Assembly (NCBI RefSeq): GCF_902497745.1
Contig: NZ_CABVHJ010000004.1
Span: forward strand, 212,528-276,527
Length of the DNA stretch: 64,000 nucleotides
Direction of reading: 5' to 3'
Origin: Pseudomonas fluorescens
Lineage (GTDB): Bacteria > Pseudomonadota > Gammaproteobacteria > Pseudomonadales > Pseudomonadaceae
Each line of letters begins with the position of its first letter. Position 1 is the first letter of the stretch. The notes under the pieces are model-generated. The model was not told where the DNA came from and ran no database searches. It saw only the letters and a program-made list of their open reading frames with translations. This document shows, piece by piece, positions 52,282 through 61,782 of the stretch. The translations under genes and the position numbers were made by a program.

Positions 52282-53642
52282 GTCGCATGCGAAATCTGGG
52301 TTGGTTGGCGTTGGGCGTGGTGATGGCGGCCGGCGCTCAGGAAAAACCGGCGGACTTCGCCACGCAGGTGCCGTTGTCGGTCAGTGGCAACGGCCCGTGG
52401 TACCGCCTCGAATTGCCGTTGAGCGTGCAATTGCAGGCACGCCAGACAGATCTCAGTGACTTGCGGGTATTCAACGCCGCTGGCGAAGCGCAGGCCTACG
52501 CCTTGGCGCGCGAGTCGGCGCAGACCCGCGATGACGGCCAGTTGCACGAGGTGAAATGGTTCCCGCTGTACAACGCCGCCGACGCCAGTGAGCGCGCGCC
52601 GAATGTGCGCGTGCAATCGACCACCAGCGGCACGCTGGTCGAAGTGCAGCCGTCCAGTCAATTGGAGGCGGGTGAAGAGGTGCTGCGCGGCTGGCTGCTG
52701 GATGCCAGCGCGATCAAGGCGCCGTTGCAGCAATTGATCCTCGACTGGACCAGCGAGCGCGACGGCTTCCAGCGTTTCAGCATCGAGGCCAGCGATGACT
52801 TGCAGCACTGGCAGCCGTGGGGCGAAGGTCAGGTCGCACGACTGACCTTTTCCGATGAGCGCATCGAGCAGCATGAGGTGACGTTGCCGGGGCAATCGGC
52901 GCGTTATGTACGGCTGTTGTGGGAGTCGCCGAACTCGGCGCCGATTTTGACGGCGGCACAATTGAAAAGCAGTGATCCGCGCGATTTGCCGCTGCCATTG
53001 GTCTGGTCGCAGGCATTGGCCGGCAGCAGCACCAAGGCCGGGGAGTACACCTGGCAGTTGCCGATGGGTCTGAATGTCGAGCGCGTGCAGGTTGAGCTGA
53101 AACAGCCGAACAGTCTGGCGCCGGTGACATTGGCGGGGCGACGTGAAAGCAGTTTGCCGTGGCAGGAGTTGAGCAGCGGTTTGCTCTATCGCCTGACGCA
53201 GAATGGCCAGGATGTGGTGCAGAACGAGTTGCAGCTCTACGGGCAGACCGTGCAGCAGATGAAGCTGACGGTGGATGAACGTGGCGGTGGTCTGGGCGAG
53301 CAGGCGCCAAGCGTGAAGTACGCGGTGCGAGCCACGCAGGTGATTTTCCTCGCCCGGGGAGAGGGGCCGTACAGTTTGGCATTGGGTAATCCGACGGTGA
53401 AAACGGCGAACTTGCCATTGGCGACGCTTATTCCGGACTTCAAACCGGAGAAACTGGCGGCGTTGGGTAAGGCTGCGGTCCAGGGGGAGGTGGTGGCTAC
53501 GCAGACTTCCACGGCGACAACGGCGGCAGTGACTGAGACCAATTGGAAGAAGATCGGCTTGTGGGCGGTGTTGTTGTTGAGTGTGGTTTTTCTCGGGGCG
53601 ATGGCGTTTAGCTTGTTGCGCAAGCCACCGACCAACACCTGA
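52278..53642 (+). CDS. DUF3999 exported protein
   Basis: 454 aa. The TTG at 52278 overlaps the stop of the DUF2339 gene (TTGA) and has AAGGAG 7 bases upstream, so it is chosen over the ATG at 52287. A signal peptide, a large beta-rich periplasmic domain (LPLSVQLQARQTDLSDLRVFNAAGEAQAYAL near the start), and a C-terminal membrane helix (IGLWAVLLLSVVFLGAMAFSLL) with a short basic tail are visible. DUF3999 and DUF2339 genes are coupled here, so the proteins probably work together in the inner membrane. Biochemical role unknown. Confidence 0.88.
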   Translation: MSRMRNLGWLALGVVMAAGAQEKPADFATQVPLSVSGNGPWYRLELPLSVQLQARQTDLSDLRVFNAAGEAQAYALARESAQTRDDGQLHEVKWFPLYNAADASERAPNVRVQSTTSGTLVEVQPSSQLEAGEEVLRGWLLDASAIKAPLQQLILDWTSERDGFQRFSIEASDDLQHWQPWGEGQVARLTFSDERIEQHEVTLPGQSARYVRLLWESPNSAPILTAAQLKSSDPRDLPLPLVWSQALAGSSTKAGEYTWQLPMGLNVERVQVELKQPNSLAPVTLAGRRESSLPWQELSSGLLYRLTQNGQDVVQNELQLYGQTVQQMKLTVDERGGGLGEQAPSVKYAVRATQVIFLARGEGPYSLALGNPTVKTANLPLATLIPDFKPEKLAALGKAAVQGEVVATQTSTATTAAVTETNWKKIGLWAVLLLSVVFLGAMAFSLLRKPPTNT

Positions 53643-53951
53643 GAATGGCTGTCGCTGCGCGCCATTCGCGAGCAGGCTCGCTCCCACACTGGATGTGTGA
53701 ACGACGCAGATCCAATGTGGGAGCGAGCTTGCTCGCGAAGGCGGCTTCTCAATCAATACATATCCCAAGCTGATCACCTTCGTCCGATTTCCAACTACGC
53801 TAAACCCGCTACCTGAACTCTCCACCCACATTCACGTCTCATGCAGGCAATTACACCCCAACGCACGTTACCGGGCGTCTTCGCTCGCTACGGTTTCAGA
53901 CTCCCTGTAAACTGCGCGGGTTTTTAGCCCCCCATTCCACCGGAGCCGTCC
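53643..53951. other. Gap before fbp
   Basis: 309 bases holding an inverted-order REP pair (53664-53740). The remaining 210 bases contain no gene. The fbp promoter is expected near 53880-53930; no strong consensus was found. Confidence 0.55.
53664..53740. repeat. REP pair 6, reversed order
   Basis: Here the inverted unit (TTCGCGAGCAGGCTCGCTCC) comes first and the direct unit (TGTGGGAGCGAGCTTGCTCG) second, the reverse of the other doublets. The spacer is only about 30 bases. Confidence 0.88.
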
Positions 53952-54962
53952 ATGTCCCGCGTTACCCTGAGTCGCTATTTGATTGAGCAGACCCGCAGCA
54001 ATAACACTCCTGCCGATCTGCGTTTCCTGATCGAAGTGGTGGCGCGTGCCTGCAAGGAAATCAGCCACGCCGTGTCCAAAGGCGCCCTGGGTGGTGTTCT
54101 GGGCAGCATGGGCACTGAAAACGTCCAAGGCGAAGTGCAGAAGAAACTCGACGTGATCTCCAACGAGATCCTGCTCGAAGCCAACGAATGGGGCGGTCAC
54201 CTGGCCGGCATGGCGTCCGAAGAAATGGACAATGCCTACCAGATCCCGGGTAAATACCCGAAAGGCGCCTACCTGCTGGTATTCGACCCACTGGACGGTT
54301 CGTCGAACATCGACATCAACGCCCCGGTCGGCACCATCTTCTCGGTACTGCGTTGCCCGAACGAATACCTGAGCCAGAACGAGCCGCTGAACGAGAAAGC
54401 GTTCCTGCAGCCAGGCACTCAGCAAGTTGCCGCCGGTTATGCAATCTACGGCCCGCAGACCATGCTGGTACTGACTCTGGGCGACGGCGTCAAAGGCTTC
54501 ACCCTCGACCGCGAAATGGGCAGCTTCGTGCTGACCCACGAAGACATCACCATTCCTGAATCGACCCAGGAATTCGCCATCAACATGTCCAACCAGCGTC
54601 ACTGGGAAGCCCCGGTACAACGCTACGTGGGCGAGCTGCTGGCCGGTGAAGAAGGTCCGCTGAAAAAGAACTACAACATGCGTTGGGTTGCAGCGATGGT
54701 CGCCGACGTACACCGCATCCTGACCCGTGGCGGTCTGTTCATGTACCCGCGCGACAGCCGTGAGCCTTCCAAGCCAGGCAAACTGCGTCTGATGTACGAA
54801 GCCAACCCGATGTCGTTCCTCGTGGAACAAGCGGGCGGCGCGTCCACTGACGGTCACCAGCGCATTCTCGACATCCAGCCTGAAGGCCTGCACCAGCGCG
54901 TAGCGGTGTTCCTCGGTTCGAAAGAAGAAGTTGCCCGCGCTACGGCCTACCACAAGGAATAA
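53952..54962 (+). CDS. fbp: Fructose-1,6-bisphosphatase class I
   Basis: 336 aa. It dephosphorylates fructose-1,6-bisphosphate in gluconeogenesis. Metal-binding blocks are [23 protein letters not shown] and the Glu in ASEEMDNAY. Sugar-phosphate contacts are in [16 protein letters not shown] and GGLFMYPRD; the C-terminal [16 protein letters not shown] is also typical. Complete. The DUF924 gene follows after 3 bases. Confidence 0.97.
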   Translation: MSRVTLSRYLIEQTRSNNTPADLRFLIEVVARACKEISHAVSKGALGGVLGSMGTENVQGEVQKKLDVISNEILLEANEWGGHLAGMASEEMDNAYQIPGKYPKGAYLLVFDPLDGSSNIDINAPVGTIFSVLRCPNEYLSQNEPLNEKAFLQPGTQQVAAGYAIYGPQTMLVLTLGDGVKGFTLDREMGSFVLTHEDITIPESTQEFAINMSNQRHWEAPVQRYVGELLAGEEGPLKKNYNMRWVAAMVADVHRILTRGGLFMYPRDSREPSKPGKLRLMYEANPMSFLVEQAGGASTDGHQRILDIQPEGLHQRVAVFLGSKEEVARATAYHKE

Positions 54963-54965
54963 ATC

Positions 54966-55568
54966 ATGACCGCGCCTTGGCAGCCGTTGCTCGATTGGTG
55001 GTTCGGACATGCCGAATCACCGGATGAGATTTCGGCTGACAAGGGCAAGTTGTGGTTTGGCAAGCGAGACAGCCAAGACCTCGAAGCGCGTGAGCGCTTC
55101 GGGGTCTTTGTCGATCAGGCCCTGGCCGGCGAATTGATCGCGTGGACGCAACGTCCCGAAGGTTGGCTGGCGGTAGTGCTACTGCTCGATCAACTGCCGC
55201 GAATGATCTTTCGCGATACCCCTAAAGCGTTCTCCGGCGATCTGCGCGCGCAGAAACTTGTCGCGCAAGGCATTGCGGCGGATTTTGATCGGCAGTTGAA
55301 ACCGATTCAGCGTGTGTTTATTTATCTGGTGTTTGAGCACTGCGAGAATCTTGCGGTGCAGAATGAGGCGGTTTCCCGGTTTATCGAACTGGTGGCTGAA
55401 CAGCCGGAGACGGAGCGGGCGGTGTTTGCCGATAACCTGGACTATGCCGAGCGGCATCGAAAAGTGATTGCGCAGTTTGGCCGGTTTCCGCATCGCAATG
55501 CGGTGTTGGGGCGGGAGTCTACGGCTGAAGAGTTGGTGTTTCTTTCTGAGCCGGGGTCGCGGTTTTAA
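54966..55568 (+). CDS. DUF924-family protein
   Basis: 200-aa cytoplasmic, helical (TPR-like) protein. Family marks are LLDWWFGHAESPDE near the N-terminus, VLLLDQLPRMIFRDTPKAFSGD and YLVFEHCENLAVQNEAVSRF, and the end FGRFPHRNAVLGRESTAEELVFL. Function unknown. It follows fbp by 3 bases and is likely co-transcribed with it. Confidence 0.93.
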   Translation: MTAPWQPLLDWWFGHAESPDEISADKGKLWFGKRDSQDLEARERFGVFVDQALAGELIAWTQRPEGWLAVVLLLDQLPRMIFRDTPKAFSGDLRAQKLVAQGIAADFDRQLKPIQRVFIYLVFEHCENLAVQNEAVSRFIELVAEQPETERAVFADNLDYAERHRKVIAQFGRFPHRNAVLGRESTAEELVFLSEPGSRF

Positions 55569-55574
55569 GGGCTT

Positions 55575-55724
55575 GCCCTCTCCCGGGGGGAGAGGGGACT
55601 GACCGAGGTGGATGTTGTAGGTACATCGACTTGAGAGACCTGAGTCGAACTCAGGTTTTGAAAGGCTTGAAGATCTGCTCCCTTTCCCCCTCGCCCCCTG
55701 GGGGAGAGGGCTGGGGTGAGGGGG
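55575..55724. repeat. Composite repeat, copy 3
   Basis: About 150 bases. The right end GAGGGCTGGGGTGAGGGG is intact; the left end is shortened to CCCTCTCCC. The interior shares GGGGAGAGGGGACTGACCG, ACATCGACTTGAGAGA and CGAACTCAGGTTTTGAA with copies 1 and 2. It lies between the convergent DUF924 and chemoreceptor genes. Confidence 0.85.
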
Positions 55725-55738
55725 TAAAGCCCTTGATC

Positions 55739-57631
55739 TTAAATGCGGAAACTACCCACCAACTGCTTCAACCGCGCCGCCTGCTGCTCCAGATCCGAGC
55801 ACGCCCGCAACGTCGCTTGCAAGTTCTCCACACCTTCCTGATTCAGCGTGTTGATCTCGTTGATATCGACATTGATCGACTCGACCACAGCGGTCTGCTC
55901 TTCAGTCGCAGTCGCCACCGACTGGTTCATCCCGTCGATCTCGCCGATACGCTGAGTCACGCTGCCCAGACGTTCGCCAGCCTGATTGGCGATGCCGACG
56001 CTGCTTTCGCTCTCGCGCTGGCTCTCGGTCATGATGCTGACTGCCTGCCGCGCGCCGACTTGCAGCTCTTCGATCATCTTCTGCACTTGCTGCGCCGAAT
56101 CCTGAGTGCGGTGGGCGAGGTTGCGGACTTCATCGGCAACCACGGCGAAACCACGACCGGCTTCACCGGCACGCGCCGCTTCGATCGCAGCATTGAGTGC
56201 CAGCAGATTGGTCTGCTGGGAAATGCTGGTGATCACTTCGAGAATCTGGCCGATGTTCACCGTGTTGCTGTTCAGGGTTTCGATGTTACCGCAGGAATCG
56301 CTGATCTTCGCCGACAGTTGCTGCATGGCCTGAATGGTTTTATCCACGACTTGTTGACCGTCGACTGCGAGGCTGCGCGCATCGCTGGAATGCTGCGAGG
56401 CGAGGGCGGCGTTCTGAGCGATTTCCTGTGCGGCGGCGCCGAGTTGGTTGATCGCCGCGGCCACACTGTTGGTGCGCGAGGCTTGCTGGTCGGAGTTGTA
56501 CATCGACGAGTTCGACGCTGCGACGACGCGCAGGGCGACTTCGTTGACCTGGCCGGTGGCCGAGGACACTTCGCGGATCGAGGTGTGGATACGCTCGACG
56601 AAACGGTTGAACGAGGTGCCCAGTGCGCCGAACTCGTCGTTGCCGTGGATCACCAGACGTTTGGTCAGGTCGCCTTCACCTTCGGCGATGTCATGCATCG
56701 CGCGGCCCATGGTCAGCAGTGGTTGCATCAGCACGCGGATGAGCATGCCGAGCAGGGCGATGATGATCACCACGGCAATGACCATGGCAATCAGCGCCGA
56801 GGTGCGGAATTCGCTGAGCATTGCGAATGCGGTGTCTTTATCGAGCACCAGCGCCACGTACCAGTCGGCCGACGGCACGCCGTTGACGCGGGTGAAGGAG
56901 ATCAGCTGGGTCTTGCCGTCGAACTCGACTTCTTTCAGGCCCGGGCTGACTTTCGGCGCACCGTTCGGATAAGCCTCGGCGAGGGTCTTGAGCACCAGTT
57001 TGCTGTCTGGGTGGATCAGGATCTTGCCATCGGCGCTGACGATGAACGCGTGACCGTGACCGCCGAAGTTCAGCGAATTGATGATCGCGCTGACGCTGGT
57101 CAGATCGATGTCAGCACCGGCGACGCCGAGCATCTGGCCCTGACGTTGCACCGGAGTGGCGACGGTGATCACCAGTTTGCCCGAGGACGCGGCGATGTAC
57201 GGTTCGGTGACGATGGTTTGCTGCGCGCTGTTCGCTGCTTTGTACCAGCCGCGTGCGCGTGGATCGTAGTCCGGCGCGCGGTTGCCGGCTGGCACTGAGA
57301 ACATCACGCCGTCGGCGCCGCCGAAATAGCTGAGCTGGAAATTGCCGGTGTAGGCGGGCAAGTCGATGATGCGTTTCAGGCTGGCGGGAGCGTTACCGTC
57401 GACGGCCACTTGCTGCGACAACGATTGCAGCAACTGAATGCGGCTTTCCAGCCAGGTCTGGATGTTGCTGGTGGTCAGGCTGCCCAGCTCCTGCATCGAG
57501 GCTTCGGTGCTGCTGCTCAGGGCTTCGCGCTGTCGATAGTCGTTGAAGAAAATGAAACAGGCGAACGCAACGGCCACCACGAGGGCGGCCGCCAACAAGA
57601 TCTTGTGGCTGAATTTCATGTTTCTGGTCAT
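55739..57631 (-). CDS. Methyl-accepting chemotaxis protein, amino-acid dCache sensor (PctA-like)
   Basis: 630 aa from the ATG at 57629-57631. Order: membrane helix (about 9-29), periplasmic dCache_1 domain (35-275), second helix (near 283-303), HAMP, then the signalling domain with the hairpin tip [20 protein letters not shown]. The amino-acid-binding residues of dCache sensors line up: Y102, Y122, R127, W129, Y130, Y145 and D174 (segments [20 protein letters not shown]). This predicts sensing of L-amino acids, matching the nitrogen theme of the window. The C-terminus lacks a CheR-binding pentapeptide. Confidence 0.93.
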   Translation of the reverse strand: MTRNMKFSHKILLAAALVVAVAFACFIFFNDYRQREALSSSTEASMQELGSLTTSNIQTWLESRIQLLQSLSQQVAVDGNAPASLKRIIDLPAYTGNFQLSYFGGADGVMFSVPAGNRAPDYDPRARGWYKAANSAQQTIVTEPYIAASSGKLVITVATPVQRQGQMLGVAGADIDLTSVSAIINSLNFGGHGHAFIVSADGKILIHPDSKLVLKTLAEAYPNGAPKVSPGLKEVEFDGKTQLISFTRVNGVPSADWYVALVLDKDTAFAMLSEFRTSALIAMVIAVVIIIALLGMLIRVLMQPLLTMGRAMHDIAEGEGDLTKRLVIHGNDEFGALGTSFNRFVERIHTSIREVSSATGQVNEVALRVVAASNSSMYNSDQQASRTNSVAAAINQLGAAAQEIAQNAALASQHSSDARSLAVDGQQVVDKTIQAMQQLSAKISDSCGNIETLNSNTVNIGQILEVITSISQQTNLLALNAAIEAARAGEAGRGFAVVADEVRNLAHRTQDSAQQVQKMIEELQVGARQAVSIMTESQRESESSVGIANQAGERLGSVTQRIGEIDGMNQSVATATEEQTAVVESINVDINEINTLNQEGVENLQATLRACSDLEQQAARLKQLVGSFRI

Positions 57632-57913
57632 CGAATGAACTACCGCGAAGGGGCTGGTCAAGAAAGGGCGGCAATTTGCCACACTCGGGGGCTTTGCGCT
57701 GCTCTTATTTCGACCGCGGCGCGCCAAAGATTAGGCGTCTTTGGCGAAAGGCGACGAAATGCTCAATAGCCCTACAAAGTGTCTGATTTACCGGCAAATG
57801 CCAGACGGGCGGGCTAATAAATAGCCATTCCCCCACGGAACCAGATGAGGGTTTTCTCTTCTAAGCTTCTGGTTGGCACCATGCCATCCCCCCCTCGTTC
57901 CAGGAGTTACACC

Positions 57914-58168
57914 ATGTCGCTGCGATCTCTGGCCCTTCTGACGTTTTGCGTGCTGCTGGCCGCATGCAGCAAGGTCAATCAGGAAAACTACTCGAAGCTC
58001 TCGGCCGGTATGGCCAAGGCCGAAGTCGAGACTCTGCTCGGCAAGCCCACCGATTGCTCGGGCGCGCTCGGCATGTCCAGTTGCACCTGGGGCGACAAGA
58101 ACAGCTTTATCAGCGTGCAGTACGCTGGTGACAAAGTGCTGATGTTTTCCGGCCAAGGCCTGAAGTAA
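57914..58168 (+). CDS. Small lipoprotein (DUF3862/BamE-like)
   Basis: 84 aa. The signal peptide ends in the lipobox LAAC (Cys18). The mature part NYSKLSAGMAKAEVETLLGKPTDCS followed by CTWGDKNSFISVQYAGDKV is a compact alpha-beta domain like DUF3862/SmpA (BamE) folds. The two mature cysteines could form a disulfide. The ATG has GGAG 7 bases upstream. It precedes the lipocalin gene by 30 bases on the same strand, so the two lipoproteins are probably co-transcribed. Confidence 0.85.
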   Translation: MSLRSLALLTFCVLLAACSKVNQENYSKLSAGMAKAEVETLLGKPTDCSGALGMSSCTWGDKNSFISVQYAGDKVLMFSGQGLK

Positions 58169-58198
58169 ACCGGGGCTTCGCGCCCACGGAGAAGAAAA

Positions 58199-58768
58199 AT
58201 GAAGCGGTTATTGCTGATCCTTTTTGCCGGCCTGGTACTGGCCGGCTGCGCCACTTCCGGCGTCGACCCGTTGGCGCCGAAGACCGTCAACAGCGTCAAT
58301 CTCAAGCGTTATCAGGGCACCTGGTATGAACTGGCGCGCTTGCCGATGTACTTCCAGCGCCATTGCGCGCAGTCCGAAGCCCATTACACCCTCAAGCCTG
58401 ACGGTAATGTTGCGGTGCTCAATCGCTGCCTGACCCCGGACTGGCAGTGGGAAGAGGCCAAGGGTACGGCTTATCCACAGGTACCGGGCAAGACCGATAA
58501 ACTCTGGGTCGAATTCGATACCTGGTTCTCGCGTCTGATTCCGGGTGTGGCGAAAGGTGAATACTGGGTGTTGTACGTCAGCGATGACTACAAGACCGCC
58601 ATCGTCGGCGATCCGAGTCGCAAGTACATGTGGTTGTTGTCGCGCACGCCGACCGTCAACGGTGTGGTGCGTGAAGAACTGCTGAGCAAGGCGCGTCAGC
58701 AGGGCTATGACACCACGCGATTGATCTGGCGCGCGTCGGATCGGCAGATGGCCAAGACCTCGAATTAA
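58199..58768 (+). CDS. blc: Bacterial lipocalin (Blc-like lipoprotein)
   Basis: 189 aa. The signal peptide ends in the lipobox LAGC. The lipocalin motif GTWYELARLPMYFQ (GxW) and the strand AHYTLKPDGNVAVLNRC follow, then YWVLYVSDDYKTAIVGDPSRKYMWLLSRTP, as in E. coli Blc. It is expected in the outer membrane and binds lipids such as lysophospholipids. Complete and normal in length. Confidence 0.93.
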   Translation: MKRLLLILFAGLVLAGCATSGVDPLAPKTVNSVNLKRYQGTWYELARLPMYFQRHCAQSEAHYTLKPDGNVAVLNRCLTPDWQWEEAKGTAYPQVPGKTDKLWVEFDTWFSRLIPGVAKGEYWVLYVSDDYKTAIVGDPSRKYMWLLSRTPTVNGVVREELLSKARQQGYDTTRLIWRASDRQMAKTSN

Positions 58769-58787
58769 GCATCGCCACCAATCAAAA

Positions 58788-58877
58788 TGTGGGAGCGAGC
58801 TTGCTCGCGAAAGCGGTGTATCAGTCAACATTTCAGTCGACTGATACGGCCTCTTCGCGAGCAAGCTCGCTCCCACA
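58788..58877. repeat. REP doublet 7
   Basis: TGTGGGAGCGAGCTTGCTCG and its inverted partner flank a spacer with GTATCAGTC/GACTGATAC complementarity. It separates convergent blc and hutF. Confidence 0.9.
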
Positions 58878-58890
58878 TTTTTGTTTTGTG

Positions 58891-60255
58891 TCAGCCTAAA
58901 AGATCGCGCAGGACCTGGGTGAAGGCGCGTGCACTGTCCTCTTCCCCTGCATGCCGACCATCACGCACCACCCACCGGCCATTGACCAACACATCGCGCA
59001 CCTGACGATCGCCACCGGCAAACAACCAGCGATTCAAAATCCCGTCGCCATTGGCCGTCGCCAGATATGGATCGCTGCCATCGAGCACAATCCAGTCCGC
59101 ACGCTTGCCCACTGCCAAAGCACCAATCGGCTGTCCCATCGCCTGCGCACCGCCATCCAGCGCTGCGTCATACAGTGTGCGTCCAACCATCGGCTGATCC
59201 GCGCCATACAAACGGTTACGGCGCTGATCGCGCAGGCGCTGGCCGTATTCCAGCCAACGCAGCTCTTCCACCACGCTGAGCGAGACATGGCTGTCGGAAC
59301 CGATGCCCATGCGTCCGCCCTGGGCGAGGAAATCCACCGCCGGGAAAATCCCGTCGCCCAGGTTCGCTTCAGTGGTCAGGCACAGTCCGGCAATGGCGCG
59401 ACTCTTGGCCATCAGCGTGACTTCTTCCGGGTTGGCATGGGTCGCGTGCACCAGGCACCAACGCTGATCGACTTCGGTGTTCTCGTACAGCCATTGCAGC
59501 GGACGCCGACCGCTCCAGCTCAGGCAGTCATCGACTTCTTTCTGCTGTTCGGCGATGTGAATATGCACAGGGCATTGCTTGTCGCTGGCCGCCAAGACTT
59601 CGCTGATCTGCTGCGGCGTGACCGCGCGCAACGAATGGAAGCACAGGCCCAGCGACTGCGCCTTTTGCTGCGCCAGTAACGGCTGCAAACGAGCTTGCAG
59701 ATTCAGGTAGTTTTCGGTGCTGTTGATAAAGCGGCGCTGGCCATCGTTGGGCGTCTGGCCGCCAAAACCGGAGTGGCTGTAGAGCACCGGCAGCAAGGTC
59801 AGACCGATGCCGCTTTCACTCGCCGCCTGACTGATGCGCAACGCCAGCTCAGCCGGATCGGCATAAGGCTGGCCATTGCTGTCGTGGTGCACGTAATGAA
59901 ATTCGGCGACCGAGGTGTAACCGGCCTTGAGCATTTCGATGTACAGCTGACGGGCAATGACGCCGAGCTGATCCGGGCTGATTTTTCCGACGAGCCGATA
60001 CATCAGATCGCGCCACGTCCAGAAACTGTCGTTCGGATTGCCAGCCACTTCGGCCAGACCCGCCATCGCCCGCTGGAAGGCGTGGGAGTGCAGATTAGGC
60101 ATACCCGGCAGCAGCGGGCCGCTCAGCCGTTCGGCGCCATCTGCGGTGGAATCGGCCTGGATTTGGGTCAGCAAGCCGTCGGCGCTGACTTCAAGACGTA
60201 CATTGTTGGCCCATCCATTAGGCAGCAGCGCGCGTTCGGCAAAGAAAGCGGACAT
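58891..60255 (-). CDS. hutF: Formimidoylglutamate deiminase HutF
   Basis: 454 aa. It deaminates N-formimino-L-glutamate to N-formylglutamate in the five-step histidine pathway. It is an amidohydrolase. The metal motif is in PNLHSHAFQRAM; other His/Asp residues are in VHIHIAEQQKEVDDC, LVHATH and GIGSDSHVSLS. The C-terminal ALAVGKRADWIVLDGSDP is typical of the superfamily. It is transcribed leftward and divergent from hutC, with a HutC operator between them. Confidence 0.96.
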   Translation of the reverse strand: MSAFFAERALLPNGWANNVRLEVSADGLLTQIQADSTADGAERLSGPLLPGMPNLHSHAFQRAMAGLAEVAGNPNDSFWTWRDLMYRLVGKISPDQLGVIARQLYIEMLKAGYTSVAEFHYVHHDSNGQPYADPAELALRISQAASESGIGLTLLPVLYSHSGFGGQTPNDGQRRFINSTENYLNLQARLQPLLAQQKAQSLGLCFHSLRAVTPQQISEVLAASDKQCPVHIHIAEQQKEVDDCLSWSGRRPLQWLYENTEVDQRWCLVHATHANPEEVTLMAKSRAIAGLCLTTEANLGDGIFPAVDFLAQGGRMGIGSDSHVSLSVVEELRWLEYGQRLRDQRRNRLYGADQPMVGRTLYDAALDGGAQAMGQPIGALAVGKRADWIVLDGSDPYLATANGDGILNRWLFAGGDRQVRDVLVNGRWVVRDGRHAGEEDSARAFTQVLRDLLG

Positions 60256-60281
60256 GGTTCAGCACCCCATCGTGTGTTATT

Positions 60282-60291
60282 TGTATATACA
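60282..60291. promoter_or_regulatory. HutC operator between hutF and hutC
   Basis: TGTATATACA is the palindrome recognised by HutC in Pseudomonas hut control. It is 27 bases upstream of the hutF ATG and 72 bases before the hutC GTG, suited to repressing both. Confidence 0.82.
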
Positions 60292-60362
60292 TATACAGAC
60301 GTTTGCCTGCCCGGTAAACTCCGGCAAGCTAGCCACTTTCATCCAATGAACAGGGATCCACC

Positions 60363-61112
60363 GTGCCGACTCCGCCTCCAGTCTCCCCGTTGGCCGCGAA
60401 CATGGGCGACAGTCCGGCGCCCTTGTACGCCCGCGTCAAACAGATGATCACCCAGCAGATCGACAGCGGAAACTGGCCGCCGCACTACCGCGTGCCGTCC
60501 GAGAGCGAGCTGGTCAATCAACTCGGTTTCAGCCGCATGACCATCAACCGCGCGCTGCGCGAAATGACCGCCGACGGTCTGTTGGTGCGCATGCAAGGCG
60601 TCGGCACGTTCGTCGCCGAACCGAAAAGCCAGTCCGCGCTGTTCGAAGTGCACAACATCGCCGACGAAATCGCTTCCCGTGGTCATCGCCACACCTGCCA
60701 GGTCATCACGCTTGAAGAAGAGGCCGCCGGTTCCGAGCGCGCGCTGGCGCTGGACATGCGTGAAGGGCAGAAGGTCTTCCACTCGCTGATCGTGCATTAC
60801 GAAAACGATATTCCGGTGCAAATTGAAGACCGCTTCGTCAACGCGCTGGTCGCCCCGGAATACCTAAAGCAGGACTTCACTCTGCAAACGCCTTACGCCT
60901 ATCTCAATCAGGTCGCGCCACTGACTGAGGGCGAGCACGTGGTTGAAGCGATTCTGGCCGAGCCCTCCGAGTGCAAGTTGCTGCAGATTGAAAAAGGCGA
61001 GCCGTGTCTGCTGATTCGTCGCCGCACGTGGTCGGGGCGTCAGCCGGTTACTGCGGCTCGGCTGATTCACCCGGGTTCCCGTCATCGTCTGGAAGGGCGG
61101 TTCCATAAATAG
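60363..61112 (+). CDS. hutC: Histidine-utilization repressor HutC
   Basis: 249 aa with a GTG start at 60363 (an internal ATG at 60402 is less likely by family length). It is a GntR/HutC-type regulator: a winged helix at about 18-85 (LYARVKQMITQQIDSG, VPSESELVNQLGFSRMTINRAL) and a UTRA effector domain that binds urocanate (VFHSLIVHYENDIPVQIEDRFVN, PCLLIRRRTWSG). It represses hut genes until urocanate accumulates. Putative operators lie at 60282 and 61995. Confidence 0.97.
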   Translation: MPTPPPVSPLAANMGDSPAPLYARVKQMITQQIDSGNWPPHYRVPSESELVNQLGFSRMTINRALREMTADGLLVRMQGVGTFVAEPKSQSALFEVHNIADEIASRGHRHTCQVITLEEEAAGSERALALDMREGQKVFHSLIVHYENDIPVQIEDRFVNALVAPEYLKQDFTLQTPYAYLNQVAPLTEGEHVVEAILAEPSECKLLQIEKGEPCLLIRRRTWSGRQPVTAARLIHPGSRHRLEGRFHK

Positions 61113-61121
61113 AGAGCATAA

Positions 61122-61691
61122 ATGAGTCAGGTGAAGGTTTTACGCGCTGAAGGTTACCCGCGCATGCCGTGGAAAAACGGTGGTGGCAGCACTGAGGAAA
61201 TCACTCGTGATGCCGGTGCCGGTCTGGACGGTTTCGGCTGGCGCCTGTCGATTGCCGACATCGCCGAGTCGGGCGGTTTTTCGACCTTCGCCGGTTACCA
61301 GCGGGTGATCACCGTGTTGCAGGGTGACGGCATGACCCTGTGCGTCGATGGCGACGATACGCGGCCGCTGTTACCGCTCGACCCGTTTGCTTTCAGCGGT
61401 GAAAGCCAGGTGTCGTGCACGCTGCTTGGCGGCGCAATTCGCGACTTCAATCTGATCTACGCGCCGCAGCGTTACAGCGCGCGGTTGCAGTGGCTGGACG
61501 GTGAGCAGCGGCTCTTCAGTTCGGCGGGGACGGTGTTGGTGTTCAGTGTCAGTGAGCTGTTGGACGTACAGGTCGGCGACACTGAATCGCAACTCGGTCG
61601 CCATGATTGCCTGCAATTGGACGGTAACGCCGGGTTGGTCGAAGTCTCCGTCAATGCGGGTTGCTGCGTCATTGAACTGACTGCACGCTGA
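61122..61691 (+). CDS. hutD: HutD-family protein
   Basis: 189 aa cupin-like protein. Segments YPRMPWKNGGGSTEEITRD, GWRLSIADIAESGGFSTFAGYQR and RDFNLIY define HutD. In Pseudomonas it limits the upper level of hut expression; its molecular action is unsettled. It starts 9 bases after hutC, so the two are co-transcribed. Confidence 0.94.
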   Translation: MSQVKVLRAEGYPRMPWKNGGGSTEEITRDAGAGLDGFGWRLSIADIAESGGFSTFAGYQRVITVLQGDGMTLCVDGDDTRPLLPLDPFAFSGESQVSCTLLGGAIRDFNLIYAPQRYSARLQWLDGEQRLFSSAGTVLVFSVSELLDVQVGDTESQLGRHDCLQLDGNAGLVEVSVNAGCCVIELTAR

Positions 61692-61702
61692 TTCCGAAAT
61701 CT

Positions 61703-61782
61703 TAAAAGATCGCAGCCTTCGGCAGCTCCTACATTGGGATTGATGTACGCCCTGTAGGAGCTGCCGAAGGCTGCGATCTTTT
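61703..61782. repeat. Perfect 30-bp inverted repeat
   Basis: The left arm begins AAAAGATCGCAGCCTTCGGC and ends CTCCTACA; the right arm is its exact complement ending in ATCTTTT, with a 20-base loop. It starts 11 bases after the hutD stop and may end that transcript. It is a different family from the REP doublets in this window. Confidence 0.9.

Noticed and set aside
55631..57298. 555-codon frame antisense to the chemoreceptor
   Set aside because: It begins inside a composite repeat and runs against a well-defined receptor gene.
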